A stretch of 64,000 nucleotides of DNA, from positions 2,606,501 to 2,670,500 of the forward strand of contig OX637290.1 in assembly GCA_951799445.1 (NCBI GenBank). Reading direction: 5' to 3'. The translations under genes were made by a program, and so were the position numbers. The notes beneath the pieces are model-generated. The model was given only the letters and a program-made list of their open reading frames with translations, was not told where the DNA came from and did no database searches. Below, one piece after another: positions 1 to 12,031 of the stretch; the first letter of the stretch is position 1; every line of letters begins with the position of its first letter. This DNA comes from Pseudisothecium myosuroides (lineage: Eukaryota > Streptophyta > Bryopsida > Hypnales > Lembophyllaceae).

Positions 1-2100
1 GCACCATTTTTCAGTTTTCAGTCTTCCGGGAGCCTCAGCCTGCCGTCAGGCTGTGGAATCTTTACTTTCTGTGGAAACTATAAATTTCTTTCAGTGCTTA
101 TCATAAATTCAAAAAAAAAAACCCATCAACGGTGTGGATCGGCTATTGCCAAGTTTTCGGAGCTACCCCGGCAATGCTTGGGAAGTTTTTGTAGTTTTAC
201 CAGCTAATTTCCTCCAATTCTCATATTGAACCCTGTTTTCAAGTACCGACTAATTTCAAAGGCCCGTTATTTTCTCTAATTTTTACTCAAAATAGAAATT
301 TTATAGATTTCTTCATTGGTTTTTTGCTAATGTTTCCAAATTGCAACTGTTTTTTTTCCAATTCCACTAGCTAAGTTTAAACTAGCTGATCATTCTTCCC
401 AAACATTGTACCTCGGTAATTTGCCTCCTCTTTGAAAAAGGAGATTGATTTTTTTTCTGAGGGCACTGGTTGCATCCTCTCAATTCATTTCTTTTGGTAT
501 CAAACTCTCACTGGTTGCTTTCTTCAACTTCAAATGGAAAGGCTACAAAGTATTAGAAGAATTTTGAGTTTGAGATTTTTCACCTCCTTCAGATACATCT
601 TCAATTGTCTTTACCAGGTACTTCTTTAGATTTGTAAATAAGTACCAAAGGTGGGTGCAAAAAACACAATTTGTCTTTTTATTTTGTGTTTTAAGTAAAA
701 GTTTGCTAAGAATCTCTTTAAAGGTCATTATTTAAAATCATGTGTCTAGGACTACACTTAAAAACTCATTTAAAACACCCCTTTCTCTTGTAGTGTGTAT
801 TTCTATACTATGCATTGTATATCCCTATATTTTGTATACCTATATGTATGTTATATATTATAAGTATTGTATTCAAGATCGACGATTCAATCATAATAAT
901 TTTTTTGTGCAATTTAAATCAACAACATGGAAAGAGGGACTAAATTTTTTTTATGCGCATTGATACTTTTGGATTTTTTGAATTGGGGGTAGCAAGCAGG
1001 AACAATTTATTTTGCATCTTTTGGATGCATAGTAATGGACATCAATTGCAATGGATACAAAGGGGCCATTCCAACAATTTAATTTGAGGCCCAAATGTAA
1101 GTAGTTTTAAACCTTCAAAGTTCACGGAGTCATCATATACTCCTCCAATGTCAATCTATTAAGGAAGTTTGAAGAACCATCACAAAGCTCTATACTAACA
1201 AAGATTCTTTGTTGGAGTACCTTTTGCAATTACTTTGCCTTCCTACAACTACCTTGCCTCACTATTTCAAAACAAATTTTTTGCTCTACAAAAGGTTACT
1301 TAATGCTTCACTTTGGGACAATGCATTGGGGCGAAAGAAACTTAGGCCACGATGTAGGCAAAAGGGCCATGACTCTATCCACCTCTTTACAAGGCCCATA
1401 GAGTTGCTAATGATTGACAATGCAATTAGGGACATGATTGTTTTCAATTTTAAAAGTAAAGCAATTTACAACCTTGACTGGTGTTATGTTTTTTCCTACT
1501 TGTTTTTTCCTAAATAAAATAATAATAAAATAAGTAGATTGTGGATAAAACACTATTTATCCTACTTCAAAAGATTTTGGGCATTTTCTTGTCATTTCAT
1601 TCATTCAATGATAGATTCTAGATAAAGAATCTATCTGTGAATGAATCTATGAATCTAGAAATCTACGAATCCTCATCACAGCTACTTCATAATTCACAGA
1701 AACCTAATAGTAAATATTCAAAAAAAATTCAAAAAAAATTCAAAAAAATTCAAAAAAATCACCATTGAAAAGATCAATTCCATCTCACAATTCCATAATT
1801 GAGATCAATTCTCTGGCGTCTGCCAGTGGAACCTTTCAGAATTCAGAGACACTAAAATGATACCCAGACTGACAGCCAGAGTTCAATTCAGGTGCACTGA
1901 CACACCTACCTTCAGAAGCTCATTGCATCTCCCAGTCAGTCGCTTAATCCGCCATTAACAAAACTTAATTCACATCAAGTGAAATTAATATTAATTAAAC
2001 TGTCATAATTCTTCCAAAATAAAAAATAAAAATTAAATTAAACTCATGACAAACGACGTACATACCATGTGGACTTGACTCTCGATCGAGACTCGTACGT
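1..2100. other. AT-rich intergenic region without a supported gene
   Basis: Short open frames occur on both strands but none has a recognisable domain, splice pattern or compositional signal. Around 1717-1760 there is a run of near-identical short A-rich units (TTCAAAAAAA type). I see no RNA gene or transposon end that I can defend here. Confidence 0.5.
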
Positions 2101-2145
2101 ACCATCAACCGCATGAATGACAACCTGTGATGAGTTGACTGGCAC

Positions 2146-2526
2146 CTCCAACAATCTACAAAAAAGCTGCCAAAACTGCGAGAAACTACACAGAAATCTG
2201 CAAAAATCTAGAGTTGTTTGAATGGAGCTCTCATACTTCGATCGAGATTGTCAGCTAGCTAGCTAGCTTCCGGAGTTCTTGCAGCTTGTACACACAAAGC
2301 TCAAGAAATGCTAGCTCGTAGCATGTGTGAGAGTTGAATAATATCTTCAACAATCTACAAAACTGCAGAATCTACAAAATACTGCAAGAAACTGCAGAAA
2401 TCTGCAGAAATCTGTAAAATCTAGAGTGGGTAGAATGGAGCTCTCATGCATACTTCGAGATTGTCAGCTGCTAGCTTCCGAGTAGTTGCAGATTGTACAC
2501 ACAAAACTCTAGAAATGCTAGCTCTG
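2146..2526. repeat. Local tandem duplication, two diverged copies
   Basis: Two copies (about 2146-2309 and 2345-2526) share the same order of words: caacaatctaca, an aactgc-rich stretch, aatctgcaaaa/aatctgtaaaa, atctagagt, atggagctctcat, acttcga, gagattgtcagct, gctagcttcc, gtacacacaaa and gaaatgctagctc. They differ by scattered substitutions and small indels, so the duplication is not recent. It lies upstream of the receptor-kinase gene and may be part of its promoter region. Confidence 0.75.
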
Positions 2527-2891
2527 TAGGAAGCTGTGGAAGTGCGGGGACCGATGATGAATGGAGTGTTGTACACGAGGACGGGTGCAACAAACAACGG
2601 AGATGGACTAAGATAATAATGTGCTAGTTTGGCTTACATGCAGCATTCATGGCCATGGCACTTGAGCTCTGCCAGCTTCTGAACAAGGAGGACTCATCAT
2701 CATCGAAACCTGCAAAGCTCCTGGCAACCGGGATTTTATAATCTAATGCCTGCACAAACTGGTCCCCGTTTCCATGGTGCCCGTTGAAATAGTTCCAGTT
2801 TCCTCTTCTAATGTGCCATTGTTGCCGTTTCAGCTACGCTAGGATCAGTACTGCGAGCTTGGAGCTTGGTTTTGTACGCTGTTCAATTGTA

Positions 2892-3110
2892 CTAGCTTAC
2901 AGCTTTTGTTTTGATACGATTTGAGCTTCAAAGTCGGACTAGCTACAGCATTACAGGGGTGCGAAGCGAGCTAGTCAGTGTTGATTTCCTCGATCAATAC
3001 AAACAGGTTCTGTACGTTATTGGTATTTGCAGCTTTTGTTTTGTTACGATTTGAGCTTGGAAGTCGGATCAGACTAAAGCATTGCAGGGGTGCGAAGCTA
3101 GGTAGTTAGC
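2892..3110. repeat. Tandem duplication (~130 bp period) just upstream of the receptor kinase
   Basis: The stretch beginning agcttttgttttgatacgat at 2901 recurs at 3031 with few changes. Both copies continue with gatttgagctt, aagtcgga and gcattrcaggggtgcgaagc. The second copy ends about 130 bp before the start codon, so it probably lies in the 5' UTR or core promoter. Confidence 0.75.
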
Positions 3111-3123
3111 GTTCGTTTTCTCA

Positions 3124-3201
3124 ATGCAGACAGGGAGGGGTTTTGGATTTGGGTTTAGGCATGCATTTGCGGCTGGAGATCGAAAAACGATGAAGTGTTG
3201 A
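3124..3201 (+). promoter_or_regulatory. Short upstream ORFs ahead of the receptor kinase
   Basis: An ATG at 3124 opens 25 codons and ends at TGA 3199-3201. A second ATG at 3161 in another frame opens 10 codons and stops at TGA 3191-3193, overlapping a further in-frame ATG at 3190. The main ATG is at 3239. If transcription starts upstream of 3124, ribosomes would meet these first and translation of the kinase could be dampened. The ORFs are visible; their use is inference. Confidence 0.35.
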
Positions 3202-3238
3202 TCGCGAACTGATCGAAGTGTTTCCGTGGAGTATAGAA

Positions 3239-6200
3239 ATGGAAAAAGTCAATGCGATGAAGAAGAAGAGGATGGTGTTATGTGCGATTACAGTGTTCCT
3301 TGCTTTCCTTTCAAGCTGTGGCATATCAGCCTTACCTAGTTCCCAAGTAGAAGGCCTTCTCACTCTCCGTTCGCTTCTCCAAAACCCCTCCGTCACCGAA
3401 CCATGGAACCTCACTACCAACTTTTGCAACCTCCCTCCCACTTCTCACGTGAGCCTCATCTGCTCCGCTCCTGAGACTCTCACGTACCTTCGCATCGTGG
3501 GCGACAAGAAAACAATGGGCGTCGCTTCAAAAGAGCTCTCCATGGTGACGCTCTCATCTGCCTTCTCCATCGCCATGCTCGTGGAGGTTCTTCTGACATT
3601 CCCTGAGCTTCGAGGTTTGGAGCTTACGAACTTAGGCATGTGGGGGACGCTCCCTCCAAACCTCGGGATGATGACGAACCTTCAAGTCGTCAACCTCACG
3701 GGCAACAATTTCACAGGCGCTCTACCACAGACGCTTCAGAAGCTCACGGGGTTACGGGAGCTTGTGATGGACAACAACGCCGTTTCTGGTGCATTGCCGT
3801 ACTTTCTAACATCCCTTGAAACGCTCTCCATGGCCAACAATTGCCTCACGGGGGAGATTAACGACTCCATTTCGGATTTCAAGGCTCTGCGATCGTTGAG
3901 CTTGAGTAATAATATGCTCAATGGCACCATACCTAACGGTATTGCGTCTCTGACGAACCTTACGCAGCTGTCGCTTGCGCATAACCACTTCAATGGTGCC
4001 ATTCCCAATTTGGAGACTCTCAAAACCCTGAAGGTTTTGAACCTCGGGGGTAACAGTTTGGGACCGAGCTTCCCTCTTCTCGGGACACAAATAGTTGCAC
4101 TTTATCTTGGTCTGAATAAGCTTTCAGGTATGGTGCCTGATGCTCTCAAGCGTCTCATTGAGCTTCAAACCCTAGACCTATCCGGGAATGGCATGTCCGG
4201 AACTCCACCTTCATTTCTGTTCACGCTTCCGAGATTGGTGTCTCTTAACTTAGCAAGAAATCGCTTCAGTGGCGTGTTACCTTCAAACCTCACACTCGGA
4301 AACTCGATTTCCTCGCTTGACGTCTCAGGAAACTTATTCTCGGGATCGCCGCCGTTCTCGTTTCTGAAAGCAGTGGGGGTTGTGCATTTTCAAGGGAATT
4401 GCATGGAGACGCGGAAACAGAGGCAAGGCTCCCAGGAGTATTGTAGTGAGGTCATGAAGACGCAGAAGCTTCATAGCCATCTGGTGATAATCATTGTGGT
4501 GGCGGCGGTAGGCGGGATTTTCTTGTCGGTGGCGGTTTGTGGTGTGGTGTATGTGATTGCAAGACGGTGTGGGAAGGAGAAAGATAGTGTTGCGGGACAT
4601 GACGATGGCAACTTCGGGTCGTTTCGTGGCATTCCGTCGGAGTTGCTCTCCAATGCCAGTATGCTCCAAAACTTTCTCAAATTTCACAAATTTCTCAACC
4701 AACCAAAGCGAGTACAAGCTCACATTTCTGTTAATTGTGCCCAGGTTTAAGGGAATTGTGTGTCTATTTGAACTGGGTTTTGAATTTCGGTGCCTTCTTT
4801 CGGGTGGTTGCGTGATTGTCGAAGTTTTCTGTCATGAACTTCAGGGTACTTTGTCGTAGTCGATGAGATTAGGCGGCAGTAGTACGAAAGGCTGACATTG
4901 CAATAGTTTTTGCAACTGTTTCGCAATGAACGTCGGAATTCTACTAACAAATTTGCAATGGTTTGAGATTTGTAATAACAACATTTTTTTATAACTGTTT
5001 AGGTATAGACTTCTCAAAATTTCTCCTCATCAAAGCGAATACAAGCTCACGTTTCTGTAGATTCACGAGGTTTACGGAAATTGTGTATCTGTTTTACACT
5101 GGGGTTTGAATTTCGGTGACTTAATTGAATTGCGGGTGTGAACGTGATTTTTTGAGTTTTCTTTCATGAAGTTCAGGGTACTCCTCGAGGTCGATGAGAG
5201 TAGGCGGCGCTAGTAAGGGAGGCTGATATTGCAATAGTTTTGCAACGGCTTTGCAATGGCCGTCGGAAATCTGTTAACAATTTTGCATTGGTTTAGTACA
5301 TCACCGTGCAATGCAGTTGCAGATTGTATTTGCAACAGTTTTTTCAACAGTTTAGGCAGAGGTTTCTCAAATTCCTCCTCCCAAGAAGCGAGTACAAGCT
5401 CACGTTTCTGTAGATTATCCACGAGGTTTGGGGCAATTGTGTGTCTGCTGACATTGGTGTTGGAATTTCAGTGACTTCTTTCGGTTCTGTGCGTGATTTT
5501 TTACGTTTTTTTGTCACGAATTTCAGGATATTTGTCGCAGTCGATGAGATTAGGGGTGCTACCACAAGCGCAGAACCGGGTGTTCGCTCTTGAGGAGCTC
5601 AAGAATGCGACGAATAACTTCAGCCCTGGGTCTCTTGTTGGAGAAGGTCGACATGGCAAGGTATGAGATTTTGCAGCTCTCTTTCCTCCCTTTCTGAATC
5701 TTCGTTCTTTCTTGCGTTTCAAGAGTTGGTCAGTTGATCATAATTCCCATTTGCAAGCAGCAGGAGGGATTGTGGCAAATTTTGCAACGGGATACACTAG
5801 AATTCAGAGATATGCAGGTAGGTCGAAGACATCTATGTAGCACACTATTAGCCGCTCGGTGCGTGACAGAGATACAATTGACTTGAGCATCTCTTTCTCA
5901 ATGCCTCTCTTCTTTAGTTGGGTGACAAATTACACTCTCACATCAAAACGTCCAGTCTTCTTAAAATTAAGCACCCCCCTCCATTTTTAAACACACTCTT
6001 CGTTCAAACTAAAGGCTATAGATACAAAGTGCTTGAAAGTCCATATTTTGAATGATGAACCAAGTGCTTCAAGGCAATTTTTTGTCCAAGTAATTACTCA
6101 TTCATCCATATTAATACTTGAATCTCTTAAGTAGAACTGTCCTGAAACCACGCTGATCAAATTGAGATAAGTAATGTATTTGTACAATGATATAAAGATA

Positions 6201-9200
6201 TAAGCAAAAATTTGCAAGCGTTTCAGCATGCCTTATATTTATGCCTAGATGGTATGAGGATTCGTGCCCTTGACCTTGAGTACATGGCCCTGGTGCAGGT
6301 GTTCAAGGGCTTGTTGGACGACAAGACGGTGGTAGCCATCAAGTGGCTGAACTTCAAGTCCAAAGAAGACATGAACGAGTACCGGTCGCAGCTGGAGGTG
6401 CTGAGCAAGCTCCGACACCGGCATCTGGTGAGTGTGCTCGGCTACTGCACGGAGGAAGTGGTGAACATTGTGGAGGAAGAGGAGTTCAAGTCCTTTCGCT
6501 TGTTCATCGTCTCCGAGTTCATGGCAAACGGGGACCTCAGAAGTCACCTGGCAAGTAAGTGCCACCGGAAAATGAATGACTTCGCCATCAGAACTGTAGA
6601 AAGAAAGAAGTACAAAGCTTTACAAAAAATCTTGTGTAATGTATCAATAGAAAAAAGTTGGAATGCTCTAGGAGGAGTTGCAATTATTTATTATGATTTT
6701 GTAAAAGCGATCTTAATTCTTTCAGTTCACATGGTGAGTAAGTTCTCTTTAATTTCACCATTGTTGTAGAAAGAAGAAGAATTCAAGGGTGAATGTTTAA
6801 CCCCTAAATGGTCAACTATCCACTAGGTGGATAATGCATTTATTCCACATAATTAATATTTATTTAGGAAGCTCCAAGGAAAATGGTGTAATGTATGAAC
6901 GGAAAGAGCTCTGTGTCAATCAATGATGTAGACATTCTACAGCACCTTCAATTATTTATTATGATGTTTTGAAAGTGATCATACTATCTTTAGTTTGAGG
7001 ACTTAGGGGTGCTTAGCAAAGTGTGTGTAAGCCTGTGTCTGTAAAAGTTTCAACAACATTCATCGCAAGATGACTGTTGTAGAAACCTACCCAAATTTTC
7101 ATTTGGACACTTCAAGACTTTAGGGGTTAATAACAAGCATGGAATAATTCTTGTACTTACGAATGAGGCAATATAATTTTATGGCTGCAGAAAATATGGG
7201 GAAAGAGCCTATGGCTTGGTCACAGAGGCTTGCAGCTGTCATTGCGGCCGGCCGTGGCGTCCACTACCTGCACACAGGGGCAGTGCCTCCCATCTTTTAC
7301 AACAACTTGAAGATCACAAGTATTCTCCTAGATTCAAACATGGTGGCCCAAGTTACAGATTTTGGGTTACCTGTTCGACGGGTTTCGTTTTCCATTGATG
7401 TAGGTGTCCTATACTTCTAATTCTCTCACTTTTAAGTAAACCTTCTGAAAGCATTATTATAAAACTATAGACGATGTAGTTAGAGCTATGACTAACTTGT
7501 AAACAAATGCAAATCTCGGTGCACTACATGGAATAATACCAGTAGTAATCCTCCTCTGAATTTCGTTTTGGATGCAGGTTGTGACAGCAGAGTCCAAGAA
7601 CCCAAGTCCCAGACTTGTTCACGAAGGATCACTGCGCAGGTTTATATCACTTTTATTTTCACTTACAACCGAGTCTAGTGTGCTCTTGTTGTTAATCTAA
7701 GTTTCTTCTGTTTGGGACTCAGTCTGATGTGATTTGCTGAGCTAGTCTTTACTACAGGAAGACAAAACTGAAATTTGAAACATATCACTAGTAGAAGCAT
7801 GGTCTGCATAGACCGGGGAAATGAGACACGTGCATGACCAATTAGATCATTAGTGGGTATTTTTGTGGGTTGTTTTCAAATGTTACGTTTCTACTAATGT
7901 ATTAGCGCATAATTCTGAAAAAGAAGAAGAATCCGAGAACTTTAAGGGTTTAAACAGGTGCATCACATGCATCTCACATAACATTATTAACCCATGCATG
8001 TGGGTGTCTTTTGGTGCACAATGTAGTTTATGATTGGTGTGGCTTGTTGCTCTACAGACTTGAAGAAACGTAACATGAGATTCACAGCTACCGTCAATTT
8101 CGTTAAACTGGTGGTATTCCAATACTTTAGCACCTTATGTGTATGTGTGTGTATTTGCAGGCGAGATCACAGAGACAAACAAGACGTTTATGATTATGGG
8201 GCCATACTGCTGGAAATTGTGCTTGGAAGGCCACCCACCATCAGGAACCCCTTCCCACAAAAGCGCTCTGAGCTGGTATGTAATTCTCTAATCCAGCCAT
8301 TCATAGCTACAATTGAATCATGTCCAAACAGTTTCTCATTCATCCAAAGCAGTACTTAAACCTTTAATAGACAGCCTTCTTTATGACTAGCCTAATGAAA
8401 TTGAGGTAAACAACATAGACGTACAAAGATATAAGCAAAAATTCAAAAGACGATTCAGCCGTGTAAGAGTTGATTTACCCACATTGAGTCACGTTCATAT
8501 ATTTCAATTTCGTAGCTCCATTGATTAGTCAATGACTGTGAACACATTCATTAGACCGCGACTATAAACCTCCATTCCCATGAATGGAGCTTTACAATCA
8601 TCCTCTCCGTTTGTTTTTTATGGAAGTGTAACATTTTGTGATGACTGCTGCTAAAAGCACTCATAAATGGAAATATATGGACAAGGCAATCGCCTTTTAT
8701 TGTACCCCAGTGACCACTAGTATGAATCCACCATGGGCTGAAATGATTTTGTGTTAAATCTGTGTTAAAGTTAACACAAATTGCGTTGAAACTAACACAG
8801 AATCAGGCATGAATAGAGATGACACCTCCACTGATGAATAATGTTCCATGGTACTTGGCTCTCCAGGAGCGTTTGACGAAGGAGAAGGGCCCGTCCATGG
8901 AGCTGATCGACCGCGACATCGTGGGCACCTGCGGCGCGGAGTCCCTGGCGACCGTCCTCGAAATCGCAGGCAAGTGCATGGTGGACGACCCCACACGGCG
9001 CCCTTCCATGGAGGACGTCCTATGGAACCTCCAGTACGCGCTGCAGGTGCACTCCTCTGTGCAAGACGTGAGCAGCAGCGAATACGAGTACGACTTAAGA
9101 AGGGAGGAGTTTCAGAAGGCGCCCAGCGGCAAGCGAGGAGGAGGAGCAGGCTTCTACGACAACCGTGTGGCTGATGAGGACTGGAAAGGGGCCGACCCTT

Positions 9201-9229
9201 TCACGGACTCCCGGGACTTTCTCAGATAA
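3239..9229 (+). CDS. LRR receptor-like pseudokinase (At3g03770-like), seven exons
   Basis: Exons: 3239-4658, 5527-5660, 6299-6554, 7191-7399, 7578-7639, 8161-8275, 8867-9229. All introns are GT-AG and phases agree, giving 852 residues, close to the plant family of probable inactive LRR kinases. The ATG at 3239 is used because the frame has only GTG further up. Order: signal peptide (about 1-32), an N-terminal region and LRRs to about 390, transmembrane helix about 413-440, then a kinase-like domain. The glycine loop is intact (G512-x-G-x-x-G517) and the VAIK lysine is K533. The HRD position reads Y-N-N (N642 in place of the catalytic Asp), while DFG is kept (D660). The predicted role is a plasma-membrane receptor or scaffold with little or no phosphotransfer. 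The exon 1/2 junction recreates the family motif SNARYLSQSM. The ligand is unknown. Confidence 0.9.
4669..5592 (+). repeat. Intron 1 built from three tandem units carrying relics of the exon 2 acceptor
   Basis: Anchor aagcga(g/a)tacaagctcac occurs at 4706, 5033 and 5386 (spacing 327 and 353). Each unit runs into a copy of the exon 2 splice acceptor: ttcag at 4840-4844, 5172-5176 and the real one at 5522-5526, each followed by a version of gtcgatgaga-ttagg. Only the last copy keeps the open kinase frame. The two upstream copies carry frame-breaking changes, so they look like decoy acceptors left by tandem duplication of the intron/exon boundary. Confidence 0.85.
6625..7000 (+). repeat. Imperfect tandem repeat inside intron 3 of the receptor kinase
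   Basis: A block with gtgtaatgtat, then a g-rich word, then caattatttattatgat and gaagtgatc/aaagcgatc appears at about 6632-6720 and again at about 6888-6985. The copies are diverged. No coding sense is seen. Confidence 0.5.
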
Positions 9230-9235
9230 CGGGAC

Positions 9236-10090
9236 CAGGGATGGATGGAGTTGAATTAATGCTCTCGCTCTCGCACCATTCAGGCAAGGATGACCCAGAT
9301 GAAGCCTTGCCCCGTACACCATGAGCTGCATTTCCACTAGCTTGATACTGATTCTGTATTGACTGTTGTCAGCAGATGGTGTTGTAATTAACTAGAGCAA
9401 TTGAACATCTGCATTTGGCTATCTGAATGCGTAGTCGCTCAATTGCATGAGCACAAGGCAGGGTCAGGCCGTGCAGTACAGAGATTCAAGGACAAAACGT
9501 TCCTCTTTATGTATGAAAATTGATATTGCTGACAGTAGCGAAATGCTGGAAAAGACATGGCCCAGATGCTACTCTTGTCCATGCACCATGAGCTGAATTT
9601 TCCCACAGCTTCATGCTAGTTCTGATGTGACGTTTATGTTGTTGTCATTAACTAGGGAAAATGAACATCTACATTTGGCTATATAAATGCTCAGTTGCTC
9701 AATTGCATGAATACAAGACAAGGAAGGTCGTACAGACACATAACTTTTCTCTATGTATGAAAATTGATATTGGTGAGACTGGCTAACTGCTGGAAAGACA
9801 TGGTCACTTGATTCTCAGGTTATTCCCTTGAAGCGTAAGTTCCTCTCTTGCAACATTCAGGCTTCCTCGTTTATACACCATGAGCTGAATTTTATTGATA
9901 CTAATTCTGCTGTGACTGTTCATGCTCCCTAATTAAATAGGGTAATTGACTATCTAAATGTTCGCTCAATTGCACAAGACAGGGTAGGGCCGTGCAGACT
10001 TTCAAGAACGTACCGTTCCTCTATGCGTGAAAATTGGTAATGATGACGCTAGCTAACTGCTGGAAAAAACTTAGCCACTTGATTCAAGCG
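9236..10090 (+). repeat. Three tandem repeats covering the 3' end of the receptor kinase gene
   Basis: The word accatgagctg recurs at 9318, 9585 and 9877 (spacing 267 and 292). Each copy continues through gatactgattctg-like sequence, aattgaacatct, gctcaattgcatgagcacaagacaggg, ccgtgcag, cgttcctct..atgtatgaaaattg and gctggaaaagacatgg. The first copy starts within a few bases of the stop codon, so the 3' UTR and polyadenylation region lie in this array and may exist in several alternative copies. Confidence 0.85.
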
Positions 10091-10240
10091 AGTTTGTGCA
10101 CAGTACATTCATTCACGAGCTCTATGGTTACGTAATTTACAGTTCTACCGAAGCTACAGCCCCTATGCATAACCACAAATGATTTTCTACCAGACACCAA
10201 CCTAATTCTATGCAACCGTTGTAAAATGCAAATGAAGGAG

Positions 10241-10367
10241 AACGTGGCATGAGACCTGTCTGTCTGTTCCCCGCCAGGCCACCTGTGGCTGGCGATTCTG
10301 TATCTTACCCTTTTGCAATGAAAATCCGTTTCATTTGTTTAAAAAAAAAGAAAAGAAAAACGTGGCA
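10241..10367 (+). mobile_element. Short poly(A) retroposon with target-site duplication
   Basis: An A-rich tail follows gcaatgaaaatccgtttcat at 10316-10335. The insert is bracketed by a 9-bp direct repeat AACGTGGCA (10241-10249 and 10359-10367). The same 3' end recurs at 35387, 36230 and 42581. Insert length is about 109 bp, so this is either a SINE-like unit or a strongly 5'-truncated LINE. Confidence 0.75.
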
Positions 10368-10369
10368 CC

Positions 10370-11062
10370 TTGGAATGTGAACTACGTAGCTCGAGATCTT
10401 GGGTTCAAAGGCTGACCTTCCAGCCTCGCTGGACCCACTCCACTCAAAAAGCCGTTCACCAGCTCGTCTCCGAGAGCAACAGCTATGCCAGTGCCTACAC
10501 CATGAGCAAAGCCGTTGGCCGCTTCCCCTGCCACTTTAACCACCACACCTGGTCTCAGTTGTACTTGCACTTGCACCAGCTGCGGCCTTTGCTCAACTTG
10601 ATTTTGAGGCTTTGCAAGTACTATCTGTTGGTTATGCTCAATCCTTGGTCTACTCGAATTAGGGTGTGTTTGATCCGGCGTTTGAGAGCCACTTGGATTA
10701 CCATATCTAAGAAAGGTGCGTGGAGACTCTTTGTAAACGTCAGAAGCACTTCCAGGCAAATTACGGTAATTACTAAGATTTTGTGTGGAATTCTCGAGCT
10801 TCCGTGATTCTGGCTGGGGTTGTCTGTTATTGTGAACTTCTTCACGGCAATCGTAGCCCCAATCGAGAGGGAGCGATTGTTCTGCAACAAGTTTGTGAGT
10901 TACTCCTGTTGGAGAAGAGCAGCGCTCGAGAGGGACTGCATTATTCTGTGCCTTTGAAGATGGCCTCTGCAGCGCAAGTTCAACAAGTTCAAGGAATTAG
11001 TGCTTCAAGGGGACGACCCCATTGAACAGCAGAAAACGCTTCTGCGCTTCAGTTACAGATAG
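10370..11062. other. Region with long open frames on both strands; possible gene remnant
   Basis: On the minus strand a frame stays open for about 210 codons between roughly 11016 and 10382, rich in Gln, Pro and Ser. On the plus strand a 145-codon frame opens at 10370, and a separate short frame ends at 11062 with a protein-like tail (DDPIEQQKTLLRFSYR). None matches a family I recognise, and the frames contradict one another. It may be a captured gene fragment or the end of an unannotated gene. Confidence 0.25.
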
Positions 11063-12030
11063 AAAAATGTGAGGTGAATTAGTGATGGAGTACTACATAT
11101 GGGGTGCCAGGCATGTACCATCTTGAACTTGAGAGACATTTTGATTTGTCCCCCAGAATTTCCTGAAGGCAGTTGAAGGGGATACGAAGTGAGCGGCAAT
11201 GTATGTCCATGGTAAAACACTTGCTTGAAAATCAATCTAGAAGCAATACAAAAGCCGCTGTCAGTTGTTTACTTCAAGAAAATTCTACCATCAAGCCTAG
11301 AAATCAGCACATGAGCTTATGATGATGGCTTCTAGCTCTACTTGATCCGAACCGTCCAGAGCCATACGGCTCGTAGATTCCAATGATGTCTAAAACAGTG
11401 TGAGCAGATAACTACCGAGTTTCATGGACCAAGAAGCCGGAGAGACTATTCTAAGATCACCAATTACAAGAACAGATTCTTAACAGTCTGGAAGAAACAA
11501 GCTCCAGTAAATGTCAATCACAAAACGGAAGAAACTGGAGTTCCAAGATACATCCAATCGAGAAACGGCGATCGGAAATATAGCAGTTGTACAAGAGGTT
11601 CAGTAATTACGTGCAATAGCCGACCATTTCTCCTTCCCTTGAGGACCCTCGTTCATTATAAATGCAGACTGTCAATTCATTCGTGGCTCTGTCGATTTCG
11701 AATTCAAATATTGTGCTGAATACGGGATGTCGACCACCCCCTGTCAAACAAAAGAACATGTCTTATATCAGTAGACCATGTTGTTTAGTTATAAGGGTCA
11801 TAAATTGTCCAGTCAAATCATCAGTACATAAGGGTCATTGTATAGTCGACGAAATCAAAGCTTTGGCGTGGAATTGTAGTACTCAGTCACCAGGATTTTG
11901 AAAACGGTGGCCATCACGTCAGAATTGTTTAAAAATAAGTCGATAGGGTGTACAACAAAGCAGTATAAGGAATGGTCGGAGGTCCACTCTGGGTGCAAGC
12001 AGTACAGAGAAACAGAGGCTAGGAACTCTA
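11063..12030. other. Intergenic DNA, nothing supported
   Basis: Moderate GC compared with the windows further right. Only short open frames are present, none with a recognisable motif. It may be untranslated or intronic sequence of the weak gene candidates on either side. Confidence 0.3.
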
Positions 12031-12031
12031 T

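Noticed and set aside
4557..4859. Short ORFs continuing past exon 1 of the receptor kinase
   Set aside because: The donor at 4659 and acceptor at 5526 restore the family sequence exactly, so the frame read-through after 4658 is intronic.
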